Positions 27,454 through 36,794 are shown, counted from the first letter of the stretch. The stretch: 64,000 nucleotides of DNA from Thalassotalea sp. LPB0316 (GCF_014898095.1 NZ_CP062946.1:124001-188000), one strand, 5' to 3'. The notes: generated by a model not told the origin, from the sequence alone. Translations and numbers: made by a program.

Positions 27454-28476
27454 CTAAGGTCTAATAGTATAAGGCTTTATCATATCCACTATCGCCTCAA
27501 TGTGATCGTCTCTGTCATTTAAGCACGGAATATAGTGATAGGTTTCGCCACCAGCGTCGATAAACACTTCTTTGTTTTCTTCCACTAGCTCTTCAAGTGT
27601 TTCCAAGCAATCAGCGCTAAATGCAGGGCTCATTATCGCGACATGTTTGACACCCGATTGCGCTAACTCCTCGAGCGTAACATCTGTGTAGGGTTTTAGC
27701 CATTCGGCTTTACCAAAGCGCGACTGAAAGGTCATCACAAAGTCATCTTCAGCTAAGCCTAACTCTTTTGCTAGCGCACGCGTGGTCAGCGCACAAAAAC
27801 AATAATAAGGATCACCTTGAGTGTGAAACAACTTAGGCATACCGTGATAAGACAACACCAGCTTTTCAGGCTTACCATGAGCCGAGATATGCTCTTTAAC
27901 ACTCGCCGCTAACGCCTTGATGTATTTTTCGTTCTGATGATAACTACCGACAAAATGCAGTGATGGTATCCAACGCCAAGGTTTAATGGTATCTACCACC
28001 GCATCAAAGACCGACCCTGTTGTTGGTCCAGCGTATTGCGGATACAAAGGCATCACGACAATGTTGTCAATGCCTTGCTGTTGAAACTCATTCAACGCAT
28101 TACTAATTGAAGGTTGGCCATATCGCATGGCTAAAGCAACATCTATTGGCTGATCACAGTCTTGCGCCAGCTTTTGTGCAACTTTGTCTTTTTGCTGCTG
28201 GCTGATCACCATTAACGGTGAGCCTTGCTCTGTCCAAATACTTTCGTATAGTTTTGCTGATTTTGCTGGACGAACCCGTAAAATAATACCGTGAAGAATG
28301 ATCATCCAAATCAAGCGCGGTATTTCTACTACCCGAGGGTCTGATAAAAACTCGCGAAGATATTTGCGCAATGCTCCGGCAGTAGGTGCTTCAGGTGTAC
28401 CTAAATTAACAAGTAGCACACCTGTTCGTGGCTTTTTGTCATGTAGTGATTTATCTCGTCCAGCAAATCTCGACAT
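27454..28476 (-). CDS. hemH: Ferrochelatase
   Basis: 340 residues. It inserts Fe2+ into protoporphyrin IX, the last step of haem b synthesis, at the inner face of the membrane. GVLLVNLGTPEAPTAGALRKYLREFLSDPRV is the family N-terminus. The active-site His is in LVLSYHGMPKLF, and TFQSRFGKAEWLKPYTD and the acidic pair in CLETLEELVEEN are conserved. It is the last gene of a minus-strand series ccmF-ccmG-ccmH-ccmI-gpx-hemH with gaps of 20 bases or less, so haem production and haem attachment are probably co-transcribed. Confidence 0.97.
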   Translation of the reverse strand: MSRFAGRDKSLHDKKPRTGVLLVNLGTPEAPTAGALRKYLREFLSDPRVVEIPRLIWMIILHGIILRVRPAKSAKLYESIWTEQGSPLMVISQQQKDKVAQKLAQDCDQPIDVALAMRYGQPSISNALNEFQQQGIDNIVVMPLYPQYAGPTTGSVFDAVVDTIKPWRWIPSLHFVGSYHQNEKYIKALAASVKEHISAHGKPEKLVLSYHGMPKLFHTQGDPYYCFCALTTRALAKELGLAEDDFVMTFQSRFGKAEWLKPYTDVTLEELAQSGVKHVAIMSPAFSADCLETLEELVEENKEVFIDAGGETYHYIPCLNDRDDHIEAIVDMIKPYTIRP

Positions 28477-28491
28477 ACAGCTATCTTGTCC

Positions 28492-29082
28492 TTATTGCGT
28501 TAATGCTTGGTTTAATGCCTGCACAAACTCTTCGTCAGTTGGTGAGACCCGTGAATTAAAGTGGCGTACTTTACTGCCGTTGTCTGTCACTAGGTATTTG
28601 TAGAAATTCCACTTAGGTGACGTTGTTTGTTCACCTAGGTGAGCAAATACAGGATTGGCATCATCACCACGGACACTTGATGTTTCCATCATCGGGAAAG
28701 TGACACCATAGTTAACAAAACATACTTCAGCAGTGTCTTTTTCATCGTCTTCTTCTTGGAAAAAGTCATCTGACGGGAAGCCAACAATCATTAAGCCCTT
28801 GTCTTTGTGTTGCTTGTAAAGCGCTTCTAAGCCTTTGAACTGCGGCGTAAAGCCACAATTACTCGCGGTATTAACAAACAGTACCGTTTTACCTTGGGTA
28901 AGCTCACATAAATTGACGGTTTTGCTCGAATGCAACATTCGCATCGTCTGATTTAAATAAGCTGGGCACGCACTTTGGCTTGGGTTGACTTGCTCAGTGC
29001 TAGCCTTGGCTGTCATTGGCAGTTGGACAAAACTAGCAAAAACGCCAGCAATTAGTACCTTATTCAACAAAGAGGTTTTCAT
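28492..29082 (-). CDS. Glutathione peroxidase-like protein, exported
   Basis: 196 residues with a signal peptide (MKTSLLNKVLIAGVFASFVQ...AKA). The peroxidatic Cys is at residue 76 in VNTASNCGFTPQ, and the Trp-Asn pair of the tetrad is in KWNFYKYLV. The segment normally GFPCNQF reads GFPSDDF, so the tetrad Gln is Asp and the usual resolving Cys is absent. It would act in the periplasm on hydroperoxides with thioredoxin-type or other donors. It lies between ccmI (20 bases) and hemH (15 bases), suggesting protection against haem-derived peroxides. That role is an inference. Confidence 0.88.
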   Translation of the reverse strand: MKTSLLNKVLIAGVFASFVQLPMTAKASTEQVNPSQSACPAYLNQTMRMLHSSKTVNLCELTQGKTVLFVNTASNCGFTPQFKGLEALYKQHKDKGLMIVGFPSDDFFQEEDDEKDTAEVCFVNYGVTFPMMETSSVRGDDANPVFAHLGEQTTSPKWNFYKYLVTDNGSKVRHFNSRVSPTDEEFVQALNQALTQ

Positions 29083-29102
29083 ATCGACTTCCTAGTAAAT
29101 GA

Positions 29103-30374
29103 TTATTCAACGCTATCCGTAACTTTCTCATCAATGACAACATCTAGCGGTTTACTGTCGGCAACAATAATATCGCGCACAACCGCTTGATAATCTCCTG
29201 GCTTCACACCTGGCGTCCCGTCTTGTGAAATAACAGCAAACACATGAACGCGCTCGAACATGCTTAACTTCATTTGCGGCATCATCGCCTGAGAGTCATT
29301 AAGCACGATCGTTGCAGGTAGGTCACTGGCAAGTACTTTAACCGCCGCGATTGGCATTTTTGGTCCGTCACTTGCGATAGCGTAAATGAATACGTTTTTG
29401 TCTTCTTGCTGGATCAACTCGGCCATGGCACTATCGCCAATGGATACGTTTAGGCTTAGCTGCGAACCAGTAACGGCTTGTTCAGATTCAATTTCTTGTG
29501 CTTGGCCAGTTAACGCCAATCGGTTTTTCGCTTCATTGACCGCTTCTTGCAGTGCTTGTGCATTGACATTACTACGACCACTATCGATCACGGGTTGCCA
29601 ATATTGAATCGCTTTGGCGTAATCTTGGTGCATAAAACTATGCATACCCAACAAAATATTAGTGGAAGGGTCAAGTGGATCTATAGCTAACGCCTTATCA
29701 ATTAACGTTTGTACTTCTGGCGTGATTTCTTGGTTTTCACGATAATACGTGGCTTGTGCCATCGCACCATAAATATCGGCGTGCGGACCATCAATTTCTT
29801 CAACTTTGGCAAAGGCAGATATCGCCCCATTAAAATCACCGACGCCAACGAGTGCTTGACCTAACGAGTACCAAGTATCTGCATCATTAGGCTGTTGAGC
29901 TAATTGTTCACGCAGCTGAGCAATGCGAGTGAGTGTTTCTTGTTGACGAGCCCTTTCAGCTTCAGCCATTTGATCTTGTTGAGCTATTTGTTGTGGCATC
30001 GAGAGCTGCTCAAAAGCACCTATTTTGTCATACAAGGCAAAACTAAATACAAGCACGAACAAGCTAATACCAACGGGCCAAATAATCGACAGAGACTTTT
30101 GCTCAAAGACTTCTTTGTGTTGTTGGTTTTCTTGAACATCTTGCAATAGACTTTTGTCGAGCTCTTGTCTCAAATAGTCATAGTTTTCTTGATCGATTTT
30201 ACCTTGAGCAAAATCGGCTTCAATTTCAGCCTTGTGTTCGTGATATAAATTGACATTGGTATCATCTCGCACGTTTTGATCAAAACCGCCAACTTGTTGC
30301 TGTCTGAAAAAGTGTAGCCAAACAATTACCAAGACAAGTAAAAGTAAGACGACAAGGGTAATTACTGTACTCAT
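29103..30374 (-). CDS. ccmI: Cytochrome c biogenesis protein CcmI (CycH/NrfG-like)
   Basis: 423 residues. Two membrane segments at about 3-21 and 92-112 flank a cytoplasmic loop with a leucine-zipper-like stretch. Then TPR repeats follow (AQQPNDADTWYSLGQALVGVGDFNGAI, ALAIDPLDPSTNILLGMHSFMHQDYAKAI) and a C-terminal beta domain from about residue 310. CcmI holds apocytochrome c for the CcmFH haem lyase. Six bases separate it from ccmH. Confidence 0.92.
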   Translation of the reverse strand: MSTVITLVVLLLLVLVIVWLHFFRQQQVGGFDQNVRDDTNVNLYHEHKAEIEADFAQGKIDQENYDYLRQELDKSLLQDVQENQQHKEVFEQKSLSIIWPVGISLFVLVFSFALYDKIGAFEQLSMPQQIAQQDQMAEAERARQQETLTRIAQLREQLAQQPNDADTWYSLGQALVGVGDFNGAISAFAKVEEIDGPHADIYGAMAQATYYRENQEITPEVQTLIDKALAIDPLDPSTNILLGMHSFMHQDYAKAIQYWQPVIDSGRSNVNAQALQEAVNEAKNRLALTGQAQEIESEQAVTGSQLSLNVSIGDSAMAELIQQEDKNVFIYAIASDGPKMPIAAVKVLASDLPATIVLNDSQAMMPQMKLSMFERVHVFAVISQDGTPGVKPGDYQAVVRDIIVADSKPLDVVIDEKVTDSVE

Positions 30375-30380
30375 AACTGA

Positions 30381-30839
30381 TTATTCTTCTTTTAAAATGT
30401 CTGCTAATTGTTGTTTTTGTGCTTCACTCATTGGCTTATCTGCCTGTGGCGGCGCTTTTTTTCGCACTATCATGACCACAACGATAGCGCCAATCAGCAG
30501 TAATACCGCTGGACCAAACCACAGGATGTAAGTCATTTCGTTAACTTTAGGTCGGTACAGAACGAAATCACCATAACGCGCCACCATGTAATCAACAATT
30601 TCCTTATCAGATTTACCCTCGTTGATCATGACATAAACTTGCTCGCGCAAATCAACCGCAATTTGAGAATTTGAATCGGCTAAATTTTGGTTTTGACATT
30701 TAGGGCAACGCAGCTCTTTTACCAAAGCTTGATAGCGCGTTTTATCGACTTCATTTTTGAATTGATAGGTATCGATTGGGCTCGCTTGGGCACTTGCTAA
30801 CCACAGTAAAGCAATAATTAAGCTAATAAATCTCATCAT
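30381..30839 (-). CDS. ccmH: Cytochrome c-type biogenesis protein CcmH
   Basis: 152 residues. Signal peptide, then LRCPKCQNQNLADSNSQIA with the redox pair Cys45/Cys48, DLREQVYVMINEGKSDKEIVDYMVARYGDFVLY, and one C-terminal membrane segment (about 104-125). It reduces apocytochrome c disulfides before haem attachment. It is the short, CcmH-N-terminal-only form, with the TPR part carried by the separate ccmI. It overlaps ccmG by one base. Confidence 0.96.
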   Translation of the reverse strand: MMRFISLIIALLWLASAQASPIDTYQFKNEVDKTRYQALVKELRCPKCQNQNLADSNSQIAVDLREQVYVMINEGKSDKEIVDYMVARYGDFVLYRPKVNEMTYILWFGPAVLLLIGAIVVVMIVRKKAPPQADKPMSEAQKQQLADILKEE

Positions 30840-31384
30840 TATCCCTTAGCTCGTTCAGCTTCTAATTGACGAATTAATGGTTCGAACTCATCTTGCCACA
30901 CCTTTGCATCTATCGGGCCGGCAAAGCGTTTGCGAATAATGCCGTTGTGATCGATAACAAAAGTTTCTGGCGCGGCATAAACACCTAAATCAAGACCTAA
31001 GCGCCCCATGTCATCAAAGATTGAAAACTCATACGGGTCTCCTAGCTGATTTAACCATGTAATGGCTAAGTCACGCTCGTCTTTGTAATTAAGACCGTAT
31101 AGCTTAACTCGATCACTTTTGGCTAAATCAAGTAAATAAGGGTGTTCATAACGACATGACGGACACCAAGTCGCCCAGACATTAAGCAGCACAATATCGC
31201 CCGTTAAGTCTTGTGCCGATAGCGTCGTGTTAGCGTCTTTTAATTGGCTCAAGGTAAATGCCGGTACGGGTTTACCAATTAACGCCGATGGCAGTTTTTC
31301 TGGATTTAAACTCAAGCCGCGATATAACACCACCGCTAACAATACGAATAAAATTAATGGGATAAATCGAATGACTTTATTCAT
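30839..31384 (-). CDS. ccmG: Thiol:disulfide interchange protein DsbE/CcmG
   Basis: 181 residues. One N-terminal membrane anchor (about 5-22), then a periplasmic thioredoxin fold with WATWCPSCRYEHP (Cys74/Cys77) and the GVYAAPETFVID segment carrying the cis-Pro. It passes reductant to CcmH or apocytochrome c. It overlaps ccmF and ccmH by one base each, so the genes are tightly coupled. Confidence 0.96.
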   Translation of the reverse strand: MNKVIRFIPLILFVLLAVVLYRGLSLNPEKLPSALIGKPVPAFTLSQLKDANTTLSAQDLTGDIVLLNVWATWCPSCRYEHPYLLDLAKSDRVKLYGLNYKDERDLAITWLNQLGDPYEFSIFDDMGRLGLDLGVYAAPETFVIDHNGIIRKRFAGPIDAKVWQDEFEPLIRQLEAERAKG

Positions 31385-33375
31385 TATGCATTCCCTGAAT
31401 CTGTCGCTGGCGTGGCCATGGGTTTATTTGACGGCGTTAATTTGATTGCTTTTGCCTCAGGCAGTTTTTTACGGCGATAACGCTTATCAAGGATCGCAAA
31501 TAGTCCGCCTAAGCCCATAAAAATAGCCCCTAACCAAATCCATCGAACAAAGGGTTTAATATGAACGCGTATTGCCCACGCACCGCCTGATAATGGATCG
31601 CCAAGTGCAACGTAAACGTCGGTGAAAAAGCCAGGGTCAATACCCGCTTCCGTCATTCCCATGGTTTGTACTAAATAAGTTCTACGCTCAGGTTTTAATA
31701 AACTTAAAAATTTGCCGTCTTTTGATATTTCTAACTGGCCCTGCTCTGCGCTGTAGTTTGGCCCTTTTACCGGAATAACGCCATTAAATGTGACATCAAA
31801 ACCAGCAACGTTGACGGTTTCACCTTGTTCCATCCGAACGTTAACTTCCGTTTCATAGCTCGATACCAGGGTTACGCCAACAACGGTGATCGCGATACCT
31901 AAATGAGCCGTTGTCATCCCCAACTGACTCAAACTAATTTTATTGCGGCTTTGTAATTGATTATAAAAATCTTTCAATACAACCAAGGCGACCCACATCG
32001 CTAATGCCATGCCCATCGCGACCAAGGCGTCAAACTCACCACCGTAAAGCACGGGGAATGCCAAACCAAAGACAACAGAAACAATTGACTGGACAGTAAT
32101 ATGCTTTCTCAATTCGCCTTTTTTCGCACGCTTCCAGCGAATCAATGGTCCAATCCCCATAACAATAAATAGGAGTGCCATTAACGGCACAAATACGGCG
32201 TTAAAATAAGGAGGGCCTACCGAAATTTTGCCAAGGCCAAGTGCATCGATAAACAGCGGATATAGCGTACCAAGTAAAACAGTAACTGCAGAGGTGACCA
32301 AGATGATATTACCGATTAACAATGCCGTTTCGCGTGAGTAAAACGAAAATCGGCTGTAACTTTGCACGTTACTCGCTCTAAAGGCATACAGCATCAAAGA
32401 GCCACCCATTGCGATAGCCAACAACATCAAAATAAAGGCACCGCGCGTTGGGTCAGCAGCGAATGAATGGACCGAAGTAATAACGCCTGAGCGCACTAAA
32501 AACGTCCCCAACAAGCTCAAGCTAAAAGCAAATATTGCTAACAATACTGTCCAGTTTCTAAATGTGCCGCGCTTTTCTGTTACCGCTAGTGAGTGAATCA
32601 ATGCCGTACCCACCAGCCACGGCATAAATGATGCGTTTTCAACTGGATCCCAGAACCACCAGCCACCCCAGCCAAGTTCGTAATATGCCCACCACGAGCC
32701 TAGTGCAATCCCTAGGGTTAGGAAAATCCACGCGCCAACCGTCCATGGGCGAGACCAACGAGCCCAAGCGGCATCTAATTTACCGCACCAAAGTGCTGCT
32801 ACGGCAAAAGCAAACGCGACACTAAATCCAACATACCCCATGTAGAGCATTGGCGGGTGAATAATCAAGCCGATATCTTGTAATAATGGATTGAGATCGC
32901 GTCCTTCACTTGGTACAACGGGCCATAATCGCTCAAACGGATTTGAGGTTAGTAAGGTAAAAATCATGAAGCCTAGTGAGACTAAACCCAGCACGACTAG
33001 CACCCTAGCGATAAAGCCTTCGTCAATCCCTTTGCTAAATTTTGCCACCGCCATTGTCCACGCGGTTAACGAAAATACCCATAACAATAATGAACCTTCA
33101 TGGCCGCCCCACACCGCGCTAATTTTAAAGTAATAAGGCAACAAACTATTTGAGTGGCCAGCGATATACTTCACCGAAAAATCATCGAGCACAAAGCTGT
33201 AACCGAGAATGAACAAGCTAATTGCGGTGAAAATGAACATGCCAAATGTCAACGGTTTAGCATATGCAGTGAGCTTGTCGTGGTGAGTGAAAATTCCAAT
33301 GGTAGGAACAATACTCAAGCAAAGTGCAAATGCCGTAGCAATGATCAGTGAAAAGTGACCTAATTCAGGTAACAT
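31384..33375 (-). CDS. ccmF: Haem lyase CcmF
   Basis: 663 residues, about 15 membrane segments. The haem-handling WWD motif is GWGGWWFWDPVENASFMPW near residues 230-250. VWGGHEGSLLLWVF near 90 and the conserved His residues in the periplasmic loops are also present. CcmF transfers haem from holo-CcmE to apocytochrome c with CcmH/CcmI. First gene of the minus-strand operon. GGAGT lies before the ATG. Confidence 0.97.
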   Translation of the reverse strand: MLPELGHFSLIIATAFALCLSIVPTIGIFTHHDKLTAYAKPLTFGMFIFTAISLFILGYSFVLDDFSVKYIAGHSNSLLPYYFKISAVWGGHEGSLLLWVFSLTAWTMAVAKFSKGIDEGFIARVLVVLGLVSLGFMIFTLLTSNPFERLWPVVPSEGRDLNPLLQDIGLIIHPPMLYMGYVGFSVAFAFAVAALWCGKLDAAWARWSRPWTVGAWIFLTLGIALGSWWAYYELGWGGWWFWDPVENASFMPWLVGTALIHSLAVTEKRGTFRNWTVLLAIFAFSLSLLGTFLVRSGVITSVHSFAADPTRGAFILMLLAIAMGGSLMLYAFRASNVQSYSRFSFYSRETALLIGNIILVTSAVTVLLGTLYPLFIDALGLGKISVGPPYFNAVFVPLMALLFIVMGIGPLIRWKRAKKGELRKHITVQSIVSVVFGLAFPVLYGGEFDALVAMGMALAMWVALVVLKDFYNQLQSRNKISLSQLGMTTAHLGIAITVVGVTLVSSYETEVNVRMEQGETVNVAGFDVTFNGVIPVKGPNYSAEQGQLEISKDGKFLSLLKPERRTYLVQTMGMTEAGIDPGFFTDVYVALGDPLSGGAWAIRVHIKPFVRWIWLGAIFMGLGGLFAILDKRYRRKKLPEAKAIKLTPSNKPMATPATDSGNA

Positions 33376-33410
33376 CTATAACTCCAAGCAATACGAATGC
33401 GATTATTGTT

Positions 33411-33672
33411 ATACCAAGTTCATTGAATATTAGGTCATTCAGCGAGAATTAAATGGCTTATAGGCAAGGCTTTGATTGCCGGTAATGGTTATTCCCTTAG
33501 CAAAATCAGTAACGAAGCATATAAGCCATTTAAACTCGACCTTGGTAGCTCGTCAGAAAAGTGATAACTGCACAAATTGCTTTGATGGAGACGGCTACAC
33601 CTGCATCAATTTGCTTTGTTCTAACTTCCCTGACGTAGCTCTGAATGGTTAAATATTTAATGGACTTGGTAT
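33411..33672. mobile_element. 262-bp MITE-like element with nested inverted repeats
   Basis: The ends are inverted repeats: ATACCAAGTTCATTGAATATT at the left, and its near complement AATATTTAATGGACTTGGTAT at the right. Further inside, TTAAATGGCTTATA (33449-33462) pairs with TATAAGCCATTTAA (33520-33533), and AGCTCGTCAG (33547) pairs with CTGACGTAGCT (33630). There is no coding capacity. It lies between the divergent ccmF and ccmA genes and fills over half of the shared promoter region. Non-autonomous transposition is inferred. Confidence 0.7.
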
Positions 33673-33942
33673 TATACGTATAAAAAATACATTTCGTCGA
33701 TTATAAAGACTTTATTATCGGGTGAATAGTGAAACGCTTGATTTGAAACAAAATGTAATAATTTAATTTCAACGTTAATTCGCAAGCCATAAATGTGTTT
33801 TTATTTGACATGTTTTGTTGCATAAAAAGGCCATGAATCGGTTGGTGTCTTAGTGTATGATAACGACCATCAATGTAATTTTTGGCTTGTTTAACGAAAT
33901 AAACACTCAACTTAGATAAGCTCGTTATTGTTAGAGATCACC

Positions 33943-34581
33943 TTGTCAAATTCGAACGCTTTATTAAAAGCAGAAAATTTAACCTGCATTCGCGAAGATC
34001 GCATTTTATTTGAAGAACTTAGTTGTCAGTTCAAGGCTGGCGATATTGTCCAAATAGCGGGCCCTAATGGCGCAGGAAAGACGAGCTTATTAAGAATTTT
34101 AGCTGGCCTGTCTCAACCCTATGAAGGCAATGTTTTTTATCAAAATACTGCGTTAACGAGTAATATTGAACTCTACAACCAAAATCTTACCTATATCGGC
34201 CACCTTGCTGGTGTTAAAGGCGAGATGACCGCGCAAGAAAATCTTGAGTTTTATTTGGCAATGCACGGCCAACACCCCAGTGCCGCCGAACAAACGCTTG
34301 AGCACGTGAACTTACTCGGTTTTGAAGACGCATTAGCTTCGCACCTCAGTGCTGGCCAACATCGCCGAATCGCTTTAGCAAGATTATGGCAATGCCCAAA
34401 ACCGATTTGGATTTTAGACGAGCCATTTACCGCTATCGACAAGCAAGGGGTTAAAAACCTAGAAAACCTCTTCCTCGAACATGCAGACAAGGGGGGGTGT
34501 GTGATTTTAACGACACACCAAGATCTCGCGATAGATCCTCAGCGGTTAAAAACCATCGAACTGTCTTATCAACTGGTGTAA
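33943..34581 (+). CDS. ccmA: Haem exporter ATP-binding protein CcmA
   Basis: ABC ATPase of 212 residues from the TTG at 33943 (GAGA 6 bases upstream) or 217 from the TTG at 33928; no ATG fits. Walker A is [12 protein letters not shown]; the signature motif is [13 protein letters not shown], with A-G-Q in place of G-G-Q; Walker B is PIWILDEPF; the switch His is in ILTTHQD. With CcmB and CcmC it drives release of holo-CcmE. First gene of ccmABCDE, two bases before ccmB. Confidence 0.95.
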   Translation: MSNSNALLKAENLTCIREDRILFEELSCQFKAGDIVQIAGPNGAGKTSLLRILAGLSQPYEGNVFYQNTALTSNIELYNQNLTYIGHLAGVKGEMTAQENLEFYLAMHGQHPSAAEQTLEHVNLLGFEDALASHLSAGQHRRIALARLWQCPKPIWILDEPFTAIDKQGVKNLENLFLEHADKGGCVILTTHQDLAIDPQRLKTIELSYQLV

Positions 34582-34583
34582 TT

Positions 34584-35273
34584 ATGAGCAGTAAAGTTCC
34601 ATCTTACCGTCAAGCATTTATGCTCATGCTCAAGCGTGACTTAACCATTGCACTGCGTCATAAAGACGATATTTTCAATCCGATTTTATTTTTTATCATT
34701 GTTGTTACGCTATTCCCATTAGGTATAGGCCCTGAGGCAAATACGTTAAGTCGAATAGCCCCAGGGATTATTTGGGTAGCTGCATTACTGGCCACTTTAT
34801 TATCGCTCGATAGATTATTTAAAGCCGATCACGCCGATGGCTCGTTAGAGCAAATGATGTTATTGCCCCAACCACTCTTTATTATCGTCTTGGCGAAAAT
34901 CATCGCCCATTGGCTGATCACCGGCTTGCCGTTAATTTTTATTGCCCCGCTACTGGCCGTACTACTGCATTTAAACGAAAACAGTTACGGCGCATTAATT
35001 ATTACCTTGTTAATTGGCACGCCAATATTGAGCTTTATTGGCGCGATTGGCGTAGCATTAACGGTTGGCATTAAAAAAGGCGGTGTTTTGTTGAGCTTGA
35101 TCGTGCTGCCTCTGTATATCCCCGTGTTAATATTTGCCACTAGTGCAATTGACACTGCGGCGATGAACTTACCCTATTCAGGGCAAGTTGCTATAATCGG
35201 CGCATTATTTTTTACATCGTTCACCCTTGCGCCCTTTGCCGTGAGCGCAGCTTTAAAAGTGAGTACTAACTAA
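34584..35273 (+). CDS. ccmB: Haem exporter protein CcmB
   Basis: 229 residues from the ATG at 34584, which directly follows the ccmA stop; the longer in-frame extension inside ccmA is not family-like. Six membrane segments; RDLTIALRHKDDIFNPILFFIIVVTLFPLGIGPE is the conserved N-terminal part, and DHADGSLEQMMLLP is the cytoplasmic loop. Permease partner of CcmA. One base before ccmC. Confidence 0.96.
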   Translation: MSSKVPSYRQAFMLMLKRDLTIALRHKDDIFNPILFFIIVVTLFPLGIGPEANTLSRIAPGIIWVAALLATLLSLDRLFKADHADGSLEQMMLLPQPLFIIVLAKIIAHWLITGLPLIFIAPLLAVLLHLNENSYGALIITLLIGTPILSFIGAIGVALTVGIKKGGVLLSLIVLPLYIPVLIFATSAIDTAAMNLPYSGQVAIIGALFFTSFTLAPFAVSAALKVSTN

Positions 35274-35274
35274 A

Positions 35275-36018
35275 ATGTGGAAATGGTTACATCCATACGC
35301 GAATCCTGAGATCACTTACCACTTTACCGGTAAGTTAACGCCATGGTTTACTTGGTTAAGTGTTATTCTGCTATCAATTGGTTTAACTTGGGCGTTATTA
35401 TTTGCCCCTGCCGATTATCAACAAGGCGAAAGCTTTCGCATCTTTTACATTCACGTGCCGTCAGCTATTTTATCGATGAGTATTTATATGGGTATGGCAA
35501 TTGCCGCATTTTGTGGTTTAGTCTGGCAACTCAAATTAGCTGACGCAACTACCGCAGCTTTAGCGCCAATTGGCGCTGTATTTACAGCTATAGCACTAAT
35601 TACAGGCGCTTCTTGGGGTAAACCTATGTGGGGAACGTGGTGGATTTGGGACGCCCGCTTAACCTCTGAACTGATTCTATTGTTCTTATATCTAGGTGTA
35701 ATTGCCTTACACAACGCCTTTGAAGATAAAGCGTTAGCCGGTAAAGCAGCCGGTATTTTAGCGATTGTTGGCGTAATTAATATTCCAATTATTAAATACT
35801 CTGTCGAGTGGTGGAACACCCTACATCAGGGCGCAACAGTTTCTCGTTTAGATGCGCCAGCGATGAGCATGGATATGTACTGGCCATTTGTTTTATGCTT
35901 TTTTGGTTTTGCTTTTTTCGTTGCTGCAGTTACTTGCGTGCGCTTTAAAACCGAAATTTTAAGCCGTAATGCCATGAGACCTTGGGTTAAGCAATTAGTC
36001 AAAGAGGAGGCTAACTAA
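35275..36018 (+). CDS. ccmC: Haem transporter/CcmE-haem synthetase CcmC
   Basis: 247 residues, six membrane segments. The WWD motif WGKPMWGTWWIWDARLTSEL is at about 117-137, with conserved periplasmic His in YIHVPSA and WWNTLHQGA. CcmC loads haem on CcmE. Its stop codon overlaps the ATG of ccmD by one base. Confidence 0.97.
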   Translation: MWKWLHPYANPEITYHFTGKLTPWFTWLSVILLSIGLTWALLFAPADYQQGESFRIFYIHVPSAILSMSIYMGMAIAAFCGLVWQLKLADATTAALAPIGAVFTAIALITGASWGKPMWGTWWIWDARLTSELILLFLYLGVIALHNAFEDKALAGKAAGILAIVGVINIPIIKYSVEWWNTLHQGATVSRLDAPAMSMDMYWPFVLCFFGFAFFVAAVTCVRFKTEILSRNAMRPWVKQLVKEEAN

Positions 36019-36236
36019 TGCAGTTTTCGTCATTCGCTGATTTTTTCGCCATGGGCGGTTATGGCTTTTACGTATGGTTGTCTTTTGGTGCCGCCTTTGT
36101 ATTGCTTTTAGGTCTAGTGCTTAACAGCTTACTGAGCCACAAACAGGTAAAACAGCGTATTGCTCAGCAACACATCCGTCAAGAAAAGTTAAAACGCGCA
36201 GCCAAGCAACAAAAAACGCTGTCGCAATCTACATAG
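36018..36236 (+). CDS. ccmD: Haem exporter protein CcmD
   Basis: 72 residues. MGGYGFYVWLSFGAAFVLLLGLVLNSL is the single membrane helix with the conserved Tyr; a basic cytoplasmic tail follows (KQRIAQQHIRQEKLKRAAKQQ). It is needed to release holo-CcmE from CcmABC. Overlaps ccmC by one base. Confidence 0.93.
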   Translation: MQFSSFADFFAMGGYGFYVWLSFGAAFVLLLGLVLNSLLSHKQVKQRIAQQHIRQEKLKRAAKQQKTLSQST

Positions 36237-36254
36237 TTAGTCAAAGGTAAAGAA

Positions 36255-36740
36255 ATGAACCCGAGAAGAAAAAAACGTTTAACCATTGTTTTATCGGTAT
36301 TAATTGGTTTAAGTGTAGTAGCCGGTTTAGTGCTGTATGCGTTAAGCCAAAACATCGATTTGTTCTTCAAGCCATCTGAAATTCACCAAGGCAAAGAAGA
36401 TACCGGTATGAAAGCACAAATAGGCCAGCGCATTCGCATTGGTGGCTTAGTCGTGCCAGGCAGCGTTAAGCGCGATGAAGACAGCTTAAAAGTTAGCTTT
36501 AAATTAGCCGATATGCGCATGCCAATTGCTTTTTCGGACACAGATCCTATGGTTACAGTAAAATACGACGGTATCTTGCCAGACTTATTTCGCGAAGGCC
36601 AAGGCATTGTTGCCAATGGTACCCTAGCAGAAGGCTTTGTTATTAATGCTAGCGAAGTACTCGCCAAGCACGATGAAAACTACATGCCTAAAGAGTTGGC
36701 TGAAGAAGCGGGTATCAAACATAGCAAGCCGAGTTACTAA
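36255..36740 (+). CDS. ccmE: Cytochrome c maturation haem chaperone CcmE
   Basis: 161 residues. One N-terminal membrane anchor (about 9-30), then a periplasmic OB-fold. The covalent haem ligand is His139 in [11 protein letters not shown] with axial Tyr143. [11 protein letters not shown] is also conserved. Last gene of the ccmABCDE series; a palindrome of the GGGGTCAGAGT family begins 4 bases after the stop and may act as its terminator. Confidence 0.97.
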   Translation: MNPRRKKRLTIVLSVLIGLSVVAGLVLYALSQNIDLFFKPSEIHQGKEDTGMKAQIGQRIRIGGLVVPGSVKRDEDSLKVSFKLADMRMPIAFSDTDPMVTVKYDGILPDLFREGQGIVANGTLAEGFVINASEVLAKHDENYMPKELAEEAGIKHSKPSY

Positions 36741-36743
36741 AAA

Positions 36744-36777
36744 TTTGGGGTCAGAGTTAAATGACTCTGACCCCATT
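36744..36777. repeat. GGGGTCAGAGT-type palindrome
   Basis: GGGGTCAGAGT (36747-36757), 6-base loop, ACTCTGACCCC (36764-36774), flanked by ATTT/ATTT. Perfect 11-base arms, between the convergent ends of ccmE and the choice-of-anchor I gene. Confidence 0.85.
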
Positions 36778-36794
36778 TATTTTTTAGTTTCAAG

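Noticed and set aside
33701..33910. 69-codon minus-strand frame before ccmA
   Set aside because: No ribosome site, no recognised similarity and position in an AT-rich promoter region.
34497..34583. 29-codon N-terminal extension of ccmB overlapping ccmA
   Set aside because: The added residues are hydrophilic and unlike CcmB; the ATG at 34584 directly after ccmA fits the operon spacing.
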